NCBI GenBank assembly: GCA_033765305.1
Contig: JANRID010000011.1
Coordinates: 16,896 to 80,895 of the forward strand
Source: RDXT01 sp033765305
GTDB lineage: Bacteria > Bacteroidota > Bacteroidia > J057
Direction of reading: 5' to 3'
Length of the DNA stretch: 64,000 nt
Part shown: in pieces, positions 50,468 through 58,660 of the stretch
Layout: every line of letters begins with the position of its first letter
How positions within the stretch are numbered: the stretch's first letter is position 1
Notes under the pieces: model-generated
The model's database searches: none
What the model was told of the DNA's origin: nothing
Seen by the model: the letters and a program-made list of their open reading frames with translations, nothing else
Made by a program: the position numbers and the translations under genes

Positions 50468-51747
50468 TGTCTGCACCCCGTCGTATCGTCTGCTTCGGCC
50501 CAGGGCCGATGTTCAAGGGCGGAATTTCCCAGTACAATACCTCGCTTGCCCGCTCGCTCGCCGCAGCACCCGGCACGGAGGTGCATATCGTGTCCTGGAC
50601 CCAGCAGTACCCGGCCATCATCCCGCGCGATTTCGTGGACCGCAGCAGCCGGCAGAGCCTGCTCGAAGGCACCGGCATCCCGGTCACCTACCTGACCGAC
50701 TACAACCGCCCCAGCACCTGGCGCCAGACGGCGGCTCATATTGCCGCGCTCAAGCCCGATACGGTGGTGTTTCAATGGGCCATTGCCCTGCAGGGCCTGC
50801 CGATGGGGCGCATCGCCCGGATGCTCAAGCGGCTTTCGCCCGGCACGGAAATTCTCTTCGATGTGCACGTGCTGGTGCAGAAGGAAGCCAGCGCCGTGGA
50901 CCGGCTGTTTACCCGCTACGGTCTGGAGGCAGCAGACGGATATATTGTCCACGCCTACAAGACGGCGGAGGAACTGCAGGCCGTATTCCCCCGCACGCCC
51001 ATGCGCGTAAGCGAAAACGGGCAGCGCGGCGGGAGCGGGAAGCTGATTATCAAGCTGTTTCACCCCGTGTACGACCTGTTCAAGCCGGATCCCGCCTTCG
51101 ATGTGCAGGCCTTCAAGGCTTCGATGGGACTGCGGAAGCATGTGTTTCTCTTCTTCGGCTTCATCCGCAAGTACAAAGGCCTCCACAACGTGATTCCCGC
51201 CTTCGCGCAGGTGGCGGCGGAGCGGCAGGATGTGTCGCTGCTGATTGTGGGCGAATCGTTCTGGCATACGCTGGACCGCAGCAAGTGGTCCACCCGCCTG
51301 AAGGAAGCAGTATTCGGCCTGGCGAAAAAGCTGCTCGTCCGCAACTCGGACGACGAGCGCGGGTACAATCCGCTGGCCCTCATCGAGTCGCTGAAGCTGG
51401 GGCCGGAAGTGGCGGTGGTCAACCAGTTTGTGCCGAATGAGGAGGTGCACCGCTATTTCCAGGCCAGCGACGCCATCCTCACGTATTACCTCACCGCAAC
51501 CCCGTCGGGCGTGGAATCGCTCGCGTACAACTTCCGGCTGCCGGTGCTGGCCACCCGCGTGGGCCATTTTCCCGAAACCATCCGCGACGGCTTCAACGGC
51601 TATCTCGCCGAGCCGGAAGACGTGGATTCGATGGCGGAGCAGATGCGGCGCTTCCTGGCGCAGCCCCTCAGCGGCGATCATGTGGCCGAGGCCGCCGCGC
51701 AGATGAGCTGGGCGAACTATGCGAAAGCTGTTTTGGGAAGAGCCTGA
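50467..51747 (+). CDS. Family 4 (GT-B) glycosyltransferase
   Basis: 426 residues from MSAPRRIVCFGPGPMFKGGI, the glycine-rich N-terminal donor/acceptor loop of GT4 enzymes. The C-terminal domain has FFGFIRKYKGLHNVIPAF, LLIVGES, and a DAILTYYLTATPSGVESLAY segment equivalent to the family E-x7-E motif (one Glu visible), then RVGHFPETIRDGFNGYL. No membrane anchor. The acceptor is unknown. Coupling to the S9 peptidase by a TGATG overlap is unexpected for these functions and is probably only positional. It converges with the DUF5686 gene (3-bp gap). Confidence 0.9.
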   Translation: MSAPRRIVCFGPGPMFKGGISQYNTSLARSLAAAPGTEVHIVSWTQQYPAIIPRDFVDRSSRQSLLEGTGIPVTYLTDYNRPSTWRQTAAHIAALKPDTVVFQWAIALQGLPMGRIARMLKRLSPGTEILFDVHVLVQKEASAVDRLFTRYGLEAADGYIVHAYKTAEELQAVFPRTPMRVSENGQRGGSGKLIIKLFHPVYDLFKPDPAFDVQAFKASMGLRKHVFLFFGFIRKYKGLHNVIPAFAQVAAERQDVSLLIVGESFWHTLDRSKWSTRLKEAVFGLAKKLLVRNSDDERGYNPLALIESLKLGPEVAVVNQFVPNEEVHRYFQASDAILTYYLTATPSGVESLAYNFRLPVLATRVGHFPETIRDGFNGYLAEPEDVDSMAEQMRRFLAQPLSGDHVAEAAAQMSWANYAKAVLGRA

Positions 51748-51750
51748 GGA

Positions 51751-54282
51751 TCAGTATTCCCAGCGGTTTTTGATGGTATTGAAAAAGGTGATGCCGAATT
51801 TGAACTGGCCGGTCAGCGCATTTTCGTAGTTGCTGTACGCGGTCACGTAATAGGCGCCGACTTTGAAGCGCTGGCGCTTGAAGCGGAAGGGGTACTGCAG
51901 CCCGGCGAAGACCTCGCTGTGCAGAAACTGGTTGTCGCGGATCATCAGCAGCCCTGCGCCTGCAGAGGCTTGCAGGGCTGTGCGGCGGATGAGGGGCAGG
52001 CGGCTGAACAGCACCCGCCCGAAATCGTGGAGGTAATGGCCGGCCACGAACTCGTTCGGCGTGCTGAGCGTGCGGCCCAGGAGCTGGTAGTTGGCGAGTG
52101 GATTGACGAAGATGAAGGGGTCGGAGCCCCGGAAAAAAGTGTAGTCGTTGAAGCGCAGGTTGTTGTCCTGGATGAAGGTGCCGGCGAGCAGGCTCCAGCG
52201 GGCGATGCCGAAGGTGCCGGGGCGGAATTCATGCTCCACCTTGAGGCTGAGGAAATCGAAATTGATCTCGCTGCCGAAGATGCCCGGCACTGCTTTTTTG
52301 TATTTCAGGGTAAATGTGGGCCATTTGCTGCCGAGCAGAATCTTGCGGTACGGCTCCATGCGGAACCGCTGCCCCGGCGTGTAGCGCAGGCGGATCTCGA
52401 AGCGGGCCTCACGGTAGGGGTCGAAGCTGCGGGGGGTATTGTTTTCCCCGAATAATTCCTCCGTCCATTCCTCCAGCTCCAGCTCATCGATGGCCTTGCG
52501 GTCCGCAAACTCAAACTCGGTGTCGAGATAGAGGCCGTTGAGCAGCTCGAAGCTGTGCCCGCCGCGGATGAAGACCTTGTTGATGAAGTTGCTGCGGCTC
52601 AGGATGGCGCTGAGGCTTTCATTGGCGGTCACCATGCCGTACACATCGCCGCCTTTGATGAAGGCCCGCGCAAAGCGCCGGGGCGCATACACAAAGCCCA
52701 GCTCCAGCTCGCCCTTCAGGTCGCGGTTGACGAAGCCGTAGTCCAGCTCGCCCGACACCTGCAGCGCCGTGCCGCGCCGGAAAGTCTTTTCGATGGTGCC
52801 GCCGAGGGCATGGCGGTAGCCGCCTACGCCGTAGGGCCTCACCTGCGAGATGAGGGGATAGAAATAATAGTCCATCTGCCGGACCCGGTCGCGGAAGCCG
52901 ATGCCCTGGAGGAAGATATCCAGCAGCGACAGGTGGTTGTAGGAGGAGTCGAGCGTGCGCAGGTGATCGGGGCTGGTGTACTGGGTTTTCAGGCTGTCCT
53001 GCACGCGCACAAAGTCCTGCTCGGCACTGCCGAGGGCTACCGGGCGGATCTGGGCCCACCAGGCCGAGTCTTTCTCGAAGGCGTCCCGCTCGACGCGGGT
53101 CAGCTCGTTGCGGTTCAGGTCGCGGGTTTCCGCACCGAAGCGGTAGTCGCTGTGCTGCGCGAAGGTATGGCCGTAGCTGCGCACCCGGCCTTCTTTCAGC
53201 TCGTAGGTATAGGTTTCTTCGGCCAGGACCCACTCGCCGCTGGCGGTCTGCGCATAGCGGTGCTGAAATGCGAAGCGGTCAAACCAGCCCAGCGCGCCGG
53301 GCATCAGCGTCAGGTCTGCCGACCGGATGGCCCAGATGCCGTCCACCAGCTCGATGCGCCCCTCGAAGCTGGCCGACTCGCGGTTGCGCGGGAGGATGTC
53401 GATCACATACACCACGCGGCCCTCCTCGTAGCGCCGCTCTGCGAGGCGGTAGCGGTAGGTGAGGCGCCAGAGCTCGCTGTGGAACGGCGAAACGAAAGGC
53501 CGGTCGCCGAGGCGCAGGACGGTAATCAGGTTCTGGTACAGGCTGATGCGGGTCTCGCCGGGGTCGGGATAAAAGAGCAGCGGATCCTGGGTAATCGTTT
53601 CGTAGGCGCGGTCGTCCTCGCCGGCGCCTTTGATGGAGGCGGTCCGGGACACCGAGCGGTCCTGGTAGGCCAGCACGCGGGAGCGGTAGCTGGCAGGAGC
53701 CTCGAAATAGGTCAGATTCTGGGATTCCAGCAGCAGGATGGGGCGGCGGGGGGTGATGCTGTCGCGGCGGAGCGAATCCGGGCTGCGTCCTGCGAGGGTA
53801 TCTTTGATGCGGACCAGGGTGTCCTGCTCGATGCGGATGCGGATGTACGAGCTGCGCTGCCAGGCGGGCAGCTCGCGGAGGTACTGCTTTTTGGCGGCAA
53901 TCGCCTGCTCCATGATCGCGTAGGCAGGATCTTCCTTGCCTACGGAAATCTCGATGGCCTCCATCTGCACATCGCTGGGCGCAAGGACCACGTCGAGGCG
54001 CTCGGCACCGCGGATGAGCAGCGTATCCTGGAAGGTTTCGTATCCGAGGCATTGAAATACCACAACCTGCTGCCCGGCAGGCAGCTTCAGCGCATAGGTG
54101 CCGGACTCGCGGCTCAGGGCGCCCGCCTGGGCGCCGTGGATGTACACCTTTACATAAGGCAGGGGCTGGCCGTCAGGGTCCGTCACGGTGCCCGAAAGCG
54201 ACTGCGCAGCCGTTCGCAGGCCGCAGAGCGCAAGCAGGGTCAGCAGCAGGAATCGGGTAAGCGTGCGGATAGGCAATGGCAT
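51751..54282 (-). CDS. DUF5686 / carboxypeptidase-like regulatory domain outer-membrane protein (2)
   Basis: 843 residues. Signal peptide MPLPIRTLTRFLLLTLLALC; CarboxypepD_reg-like domain at about 27-105 (LSGTVTDPDGQPLPYVKVYI, SRESGTYALKLPAGQ, QCLGYETFQD); then the DUF5686 region with ISVGKEDPAYAIMEQAI and a beta-barrel ending in aromatic FKFGITFFNTIKNRWEY. Same architecture as the protein at 38212-40605, with low overall similarity. Predicted outer-membrane. The function is unknown; a conserved DPAYAIMEQAI/DPAAHLIRQVI motif follows the beta-sandwich in both. Confidence 0.85.
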   Translation of the reverse strand: MPLPIRTLTRFLLLTLLALCGLRTAAQSLSGTVTDPDGQPLPYVKVYIHGAQAGALSRESGTYALKLPAGQQVVVFQCLGYETFQDTLLIRGAERLDVVLAPSDVQMEAIEISVGKEDPAYAIMEQAIAAKKQYLRELPAWQRSSYIRIRIEQDTLVRIKDTLAGRSPDSLRRDSITPRRPILLLESQNLTYFEAPASYRSRVLAYQDRSVSRTASIKGAGEDDRAYETITQDPLLFYPDPGETRISLYQNLITVLRLGDRPFVSPFHSELWRLTYRYRLAERRYEEGRVVYVIDILPRNRESASFEGRIELVDGIWAIRSADLTLMPGALGWFDRFAFQHRYAQTASGEWVLAEETYTYELKEGRVRSYGHTFAQHSDYRFGAETRDLNRNELTRVERDAFEKDSAWWAQIRPVALGSAEQDFVRVQDSLKTQYTSPDHLRTLDSSYNHLSLLDIFLQGIGFRDRVRQMDYYFYPLISQVRPYGVGGYRHALGGTIEKTFRRGTALQVSGELDYGFVNRDLKGELELGFVYAPRRFARAFIKGGDVYGMVTANESLSAILSRSNFINKVFIRGGHSFELLNGLYLDTEFEFADRKAIDELELEEWTEELFGENNTPRSFDPYREARFEIRLRYTPGQRFRMEPYRKILLGSKWPTFTLKYKKAVPGIFGSEINFDFLSLKVEHEFRPGTFGIARWSLLAGTFIQDNNLRFNDYTFFRGSDPFIFVNPLANYQLLGRTLSTPNEFVAGHYLHDFGRVLFSRLPLIRRTALQASAGAGLLMIRDNQFLHSEVFAGLQYPFRFKRQRFKVGAYYVTAYSNYENALTGQFKFGITFFNTIKNRWEY

Positions 54283-54358
54283 GCAGGTTGGAATACATGC
54301 AACAGACGTAAAGGCGGGCGGACAGGTTGTCGGAGCCGCAAAAAAGACTCCGGCGCAA

Positions 54359-56074
54359 TCAATATCGCCAGCTCTTCAGATCGGCGCCGGCCGGCGCGTG
54401 GGTCTGCACCCAGTCGGTCCATTTTGGGATGAACATCTGGTGGTAGCGCAGGCGCGAATAGGCATTGGGGCGGGTCTGGTCGCCGTTCCAGCAATGCTCG
54501 GCCCGGTCGCCGTAGTCCACTTCGCCGTCGTAGTAGGGGTCGGTGGTGGATTCGAGGAAGGCCTCTGCGAGATAGACGGCGTTGTTGAGGTAGTAATTGT
54601 CCATGTCGCCGCAGTACAGGTGGATTTTGCCCCGCAGCTTGGGGCCCAGCGTCTTCCAGTCGCGGCGCATGATCCAGGCCAGGTCGTAGTGCTCGCGCCA
54701 GTACGCCGCCACCTGCGGATCGATCTCGCCGGTGTATTTGTCCCAGATGCGGGCCGGGTAGCCGTCGGGGCCCAGCGGTGAATAGACCGCTTCCCAGATA
54801 TCCCACTGCTGGCCGGAGCGGGAATGGGTGCCCAGCGCAAGCTCGCGCAGGTTCATATTGCGGAGCGTGGCGCTCACCTGGCCCAGCGAGTCGCGGTGGC
54901 CAGGCCGCTCGGTGCGCCGGAAGGGCCCTTCGAGGAAGTAGGCATTGCGGTCCTCGTACAGATTGACCAGGCAGTAGGCCCGGAAGTCGATGGGGTCCGG
55001 GCAGGCGGCGTAGCAGGTGTTGTATTCGTCCGGATACAACACCTGCGCGGCCAGGGCCTCCCATCCGCCGGTGGAGCCGCCATACAGGAAGCGCGCCCAG
55101 CCCTGTCCGATGCCCCGGAACTGCTGCTCGATGTACGGAATCAGCTCATACGTGATGGCATCGCCGTAGGGGCCGAGGCTGGCGGAGTTGACGGCGTAGG
55201 AATCGTCGTAGAACGGGTTGGCGTGCTGAATCTCCACCACGATCACGCGCGGGAAGTGCGGGCTGATCCAGTCGCGGTAAAGCTGATAGGCCATTTCCTC
55301 CTGAATGATATTGTATCCGTCCAGCCCGAAACGCTTCGAGAACACCTTGGGCTGGGTAGTATCGGGCGGAACGGTGCGGAATCCTTCGAAGTCGTGGCTG
55401 AAATGCCCGTGGCTGATGGCAACGGGATACCGGGCTTCGGGGTGCTCGTCGAACCCCTCGGGCAGCAGCACGTGCGCGCCGAGGTACATGGGCCGGCCCC
55501 AGAACTCGGTGAGCAGCTTGCTCTGGATGCGGATATGGCGGATGTATTTGGTATCCTTGGGCGGCTCGATGGGCGGGATTTCCTGGTCGAGGGCAACATC
55601 GAGCGTGCCGCCCCGTGCGGGATCGATGCGGACCTTGACAGGCTTGCTGTACAGGTTGCCGGGGGCCAGGTTCCACTGGCGGCCTTCGCCCCGGTCGGTA
55701 GGCAGCAGGAGCGTATGGCCGTGCCTGGGGGTAAACCGCTCGTATTTGTCGAGCAATACCTGCACGTAGTACTCGCCTGCGGGCAGTTCGGCGATACGCT
55801 CCACCGGATAGCCGAAGGCGCCGGGGTCCATGATCCGCACGGTGCCGGGCTGCCAGCCGGTGACATCCATCCCGAAGACCTGCTGGGTGCCGGGGCCGTC
55901 TTCGATGCGCATGCGGGGCTCGCCCTGGTCATCTGCGGCAATCAGCAGCAGGAGCCGTCCGTCAAGCGGGGCCTGTGCGCTGCCTGCCGGCAGGGTAATG
56001 CGGATGGAGAGGGGTTTGGGCGGGGCTGGTGCCGTGAGCGTCAGGGCGAGCAGCCAGGGAAGCAGGGTTTGCAT
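54359..56074 (-). CDS. Exported alpha/beta-hydrolase-fold putative esterase
   Basis: 571 residues. A short hydrophobic N-terminus (MQTLLPWLLALTLTAP) acts as a signal. After about 190 beta-rich residues comes an esterase domain: YPVAISHGHF, VIVVEIQHANPFYDDSYAVNS, and the nucleophile elbow FLYGGSTGGWEAL. LRGKIHLYCGDMDNYYLNN may carry the acid and GEVDYGDRAEHCWNGD the His. It resembles the esterase D/PF00756 type acting on sugar or phenolic esters, but the substrate is unknown. A heptanucleotide array abuts its start codon. Confidence 0.8.
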   Translation of the reverse strand: MQTLLPWLLALTLTAPAPPKPLSIRITLPAGSAQAPLDGRLLLLIAADDQGEPRMRIEDGPGTQQVFGMDVTGWQPGTVRIMDPGAFGYPVERIAELPAGEYYVQVLLDKYERFTPRHGHTLLLPTDRGEGRQWNLAPGNLYSKPVKVRIDPARGGTLDVALDQEIPPIEPPKDTKYIRHIRIQSKLLTEFWGRPMYLGAHVLLPEGFDEHPEARYPVAISHGHFSHDFEGFRTVPPDTTQPKVFSKRFGLDGYNIIQEEMAYQLYRDWISPHFPRVIVVEIQHANPFYDDSYAVNSASLGPYGDAITYELIPYIEQQFRGIGQGWARFLYGGSTGGWEALAAQVLYPDEYNTCYAACPDPIDFRAYCLVNLYEDRNAYFLEGPFRRTERPGHRDSLGQVSATLRNMNLRELALGTHSRSGQQWDIWEAVYSPLGPDGYPARIWDKYTGEIDPQVAAYWREHYDLAWIMRRDWKTLGPKLRGKIHLYCGDMDNYYLNNAVYLAEAFLESTTDPYYDGEVDYGDRAEHCWNGDQTRPNAYSRLRYHQMFIPKWTDWVQTHAPAGADLKSWRY

Positions 56075-56084
56075 AGGGAGTATT

Positions 56085-56157
56085 CAGTAGCAAGTAGCAA
56101 GTAGAAAGAGGGGTAGTGGGTATTGAGTAGTGGGTATTGAGTATTGAGTATTGAGTT
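56085..56157. repeat. Heptanucleotide array 5 (GTAGCAA / GTATTGA units)
   Basis: About ten 7-bp units of mixed type (GTAGCAA, GTAGAAA, GTAGTGG, GTATTGA), ending 11 bp from the esterase ATG. In the gene direction they read TTGCTAC and TCAATAC, like array 2 upstream of nifJ. Bases 56158-56259 hold only a small hairpin (GGATGC..GCATCC near 56215-56229). Confidence 0.85.
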
Positions 56158-56259
56158 GTGCCTTCCTGAAATAGGTTGACGGAAGAGATTGCAGGCAGGG
56201 TTCAGCCAGGGAATGGGATGCGGCGCATCCGTTTGGCATGGGGCCTGGCGCCGCTCCGT

Positions 56260-57240
56260 TCAGGGCTGAAGTTCTTCCACCGATCCGGCTACTTCGAGGC
56301 CGGCGTGGAGGCCGGTGCCGCTCAGCAGCAGGCGGCTGCCTTCGTACAGCCGGATGCCGATGCGGGCCTGGAGGCTTTCGTTGACGCGGCCTTGCATAAG
56401 CCCCTGCACCGGCGAGCGCAGCTCCGCGCCCGGCGCCTGCTGCGCCTCGATCTCCAGCCGGTAGCGCAGGTCCCGGAAGGTGAGCCGCACGTCCTGGCCC
56501 TCGACGCCCAGCTGTGTGAGCCGTGCGCCGGTGTAGGTGGTGAATCGGTAGAGCTGCCCCTTCCACCACAGCCCGGCGATAAAACCCGTGAAGCTGCTGC
56601 CCAGCCAGGGAATCTTGGCCACGGAGGCTGTCAGCGAAAGCGCCGGCTCCTCGAAATGGTTGCTCTGCATCCACACCCAGGAGCTGGGGAAGGAGCGCCC
56701 CCAGTCTTTTTCGAGGTAGCCCTTGCCTCCGGTGTAGGACCAGGCGGCTCCGCCGCGCCGCAGCTCGCCGTCGAGGCGGTGGGTGAGGCTCACCACGCCG
56801 TGGTAGCACTGCATAAAGGGCACATAGGCATACCAGCCCATGATGCCCGGCGCCCAGGGCCGCCAGGGCCAGGGCTGCAGGCCGGAAAGGCGGATTTCCC
56901 CTTGCAGATCCGGCAGATCGAGCTGCAGCCCCTCCGGTCCGAAGCGGTTGCTGCCGATCCGGACCCGGAATTCCCGGTCCGAGGCCTCAAACTCCGCCGC
57001 ATCGAAGCGGTGGTAGGCTGCCTGGTGCGCAGCGCCGTCCATCACCTGAATAAAGGCATGCGATTCCCCTGCCTCGTCGAAGGCCATGCCCGGAATGACG
57101 GCCAGCGGGCGCTCGCCCGCCGGGTCCACGAGCTTGTAGTACCACCCTTCAAAGTAGCGGCGCTGCTGGTACTGGCCGTGATACATCGCCGGGTTCCGGA
57201 TGCCCCGCCAGGTGTAGCTCCATTTCCTCCGCATGTCCAT
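56260..57240 (-). CDS. Tocopherol cyclase-like protein
   Basis: About 326 residues from MDMRRKWSYTWRG (57240); a TTG at 57276 is an alternative. RRYFEGWYYKLVDPAGE is the hallmark N-terminus of the tocopherol-cyclase family (PF14249); GIMGWYAYVPFMQCYHGVVS and GGKGYLEKDWGRSFPSSWVW are its other conserved blocks. No signal peptide. Bacteria of this group are not known to make tocopherol, so a different lipid or prenylquinone substrate is likely. It is divergent from a cytochrome c peroxidase gene; the region between shows no clear promoter. Confidence 0.85.
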   Translation of the reverse strand: MDMRRKWSYTWRGIRNPAMYHGQYQQRRYFEGWYYKLVDPAGERPLAVIPGMAFDEAGESHAFIQVMDGAAHQAAYHRFDAAEFEASDREFRVRIGSNRFGPEGLQLDLPDLQGEIRLSGLQPWPWRPWAPGIMGWYAYVPFMQCYHGVVSLTHRLDGELRRGGAAWSYTGGKGYLEKDWGRSFPSSWVWMQSNHFEEPALSLTASVAKIPWLGSSFTGFIAGLWWKGQLYRFTTYTGARLTQLGVEGQDVRLTFRDLRYRLEIEAQQAPGAELRSPVQGLMQGRVNESLQARIGIRLYEGSRLLLSGTGLHAGLEVAGSVEELQP

Positions 57241-57378
57241 CTGATGAATCGGGTGCTGGGTGAATTGCCGGTTCAAGATCGGGCCAATTTTCCGGACCTG
57301 CGGCAGATCCGGGAGAAAAAAATAAGCCGTCCGTTAAACCTTCGGCCCTGCACGGAGTCCAAGCCGAAATTTCCTCCG

Positions 57379-58560
57379 ATGAAGTACGCCCCCGCCTGGC
57401 TGCTGGCCGCTGCCGCCGCCTGTTTCATGCTTGTGTTTTCCGCCTGCAAACCGGACCCTGTGGACCCGCCCGGCCTTTCCTATCCGGCAGTCGAGGCTGC
57501 CTTCGGCGGCAGGATCCGCCTGGACTCCCTCGCGCAGTATGCCGGCCAGCCCGTTCCGTCCTATATCACCAAAGACAACAGCCTCGCCAATCCCATCACC
57601 GATGCGGGCGCTACGCTGGGCCGGGTGCTGTTTTACGATAAAAACCTGTCTGCCAGCCAAACCGTCTCCTGCGCCAGCTGCCACCGGCAGTCCCTGGCCT
57701 TCAGCGACCGCCTGCAGGCCTCGCCCGGCGTCAACGGCCAGACAGCCCGGCACTCCATGCGGCTGGTCAATGCCCGGTTTGCCAATGAAGTCCGGTTTTT
57801 CTGGGACGAGCGTGCCGTCTCGCTGGAGGATCAGACCACCCGGCCCATCCGGGATCATGCAGAAATGGGCTTCAGCGGCCAGGGCGGCGATCCTTCGTTT
57901 GCCGATCTGCTGGCCCGCCTGGGCGGCATCGGATACTACAAGGAGCTGTTTGCTTTTGTGTATGGCGATTCGGCGGTGACAGAGGCGCGCATCCAGCAGG
58001 CGCTGGCGCAGTTTATCCGCAGCATCCAGTCGTTCGACAGCCGTTTCGATGCGGGCCGGGCCCAGGCCGCCAACGACGGGGCGGATTTCCCCAATTTCAC
58101 TCCCCAGGAAAACCAGGGGAAAACCCTGTTTCTGCGCCCGCCGGTATTCGGTCCCGGCGGGGTGCGGGTGGACGGAGGCGCGGGCTGCGCCGGCTGCCAC
58201 CGGGCACCGGAGTTCGACATCAACCCCGGCTCGCGCAACAACGGCCTCATCAGCAGCATTGCCGGCGGCACAGATCAGGCCGTGACCCGCTCGCCCAGCC
58301 TGCGCGATCTCGTCGGTGCACCGGGCAACAACAATGGCCCCTTCATGCACACCGGCGAACTGCTGACGCTCCAGGAGGTGATCCAGCACTATGACAGCGG
58401 CATCCAGGACAATCCCAACCTCGACCCGCGCCTGCGGCCCGGCGGCAGTGTGCAGCGCCTCAGCCTCACCCAGGCGGAGCAGGATGCGCTCGTGGCCTTC
58501 CTCCGTACCCTCGGCGGCACGGCGGTCTATACCGACGCGCGCTGGAGCGATCCCTTCTGA
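57379..58560 (+). CDS. Di-haem cytochrome c peroxidase-type lipoprotein
   Basis: About 393 residues. Lipoprotein signal MKYAPAWLLAAAAACFMLVF then SACKP. Two haem c motifs, CASCH (about residue 97) and CAGCH (about 272), in the MauG/CcpA fold: ATLGRVLFYDKNLSASQTVS, GVNGQTARHSMRLVNARF, and FMHTGELLTLQEVIQHYDSG. It would reduce hydrogen peroxide with cytochrome electrons, or in MauG-like members oxidise a protein side chain. The lipid anchor places it at a membrane facing the periplasm. A long terminator-like hairpin follows. Confidence 0.92.
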   Translation: MKYAPAWLLAAAAACFMLVFSACKPDPVDPPGLSYPAVEAAFGGRIRLDSLAQYAGQPVPSYITKDNSLANPITDAGATLGRVLFYDKNLSASQTVSCASCHRQSLAFSDRLQASPGVNGQTARHSMRLVNARFANEVRFFWDERAVSLEDQTTRPIRDHAEMGFSGQGGDPSFADLLARLGGIGYYKELFAFVYGDSAVTEARIQQALAQFIRSIQSFDSRFDAGRAQAANDGADFPNFTPQENQGKTLFLRPPVFGPGGVRVDGGAGCAGCHRAPEFDINPGSRNNGLISSIAGGTDQAVTRSPSLRDLVGAPGNNNGPFMHTGELLTLQEVIQHYDSGIQDNPNLDPRLRPGGSVQRLSLTQAEQDALVAFLRTLGGTAVYTDARWSDPF

Positions 58561-58574
58561 ATCTTCCGCTGCAG

Positions 58575-58606
58575 AGGCCTGCTGCGCTTGCAGGTGCGGC
58601 AGGCCT
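58575..58606 (+). terminator. Hairpin and T-run after the cytochrome c peroxidase gene
   Basis: AGGCCTGCTGC (58575-58585) pairs with GCGGCAGGCCT (58596-58606), 11 positions with one wobble, then GCATATTTT. It lies 14 bp after the stop. Confidence 0.65.
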
Positions 58607-58660
58607 GCATATTTTCCCGCAGAAACCCCTATCTTGCAGTCATCCAACCGGACTGCTGCA

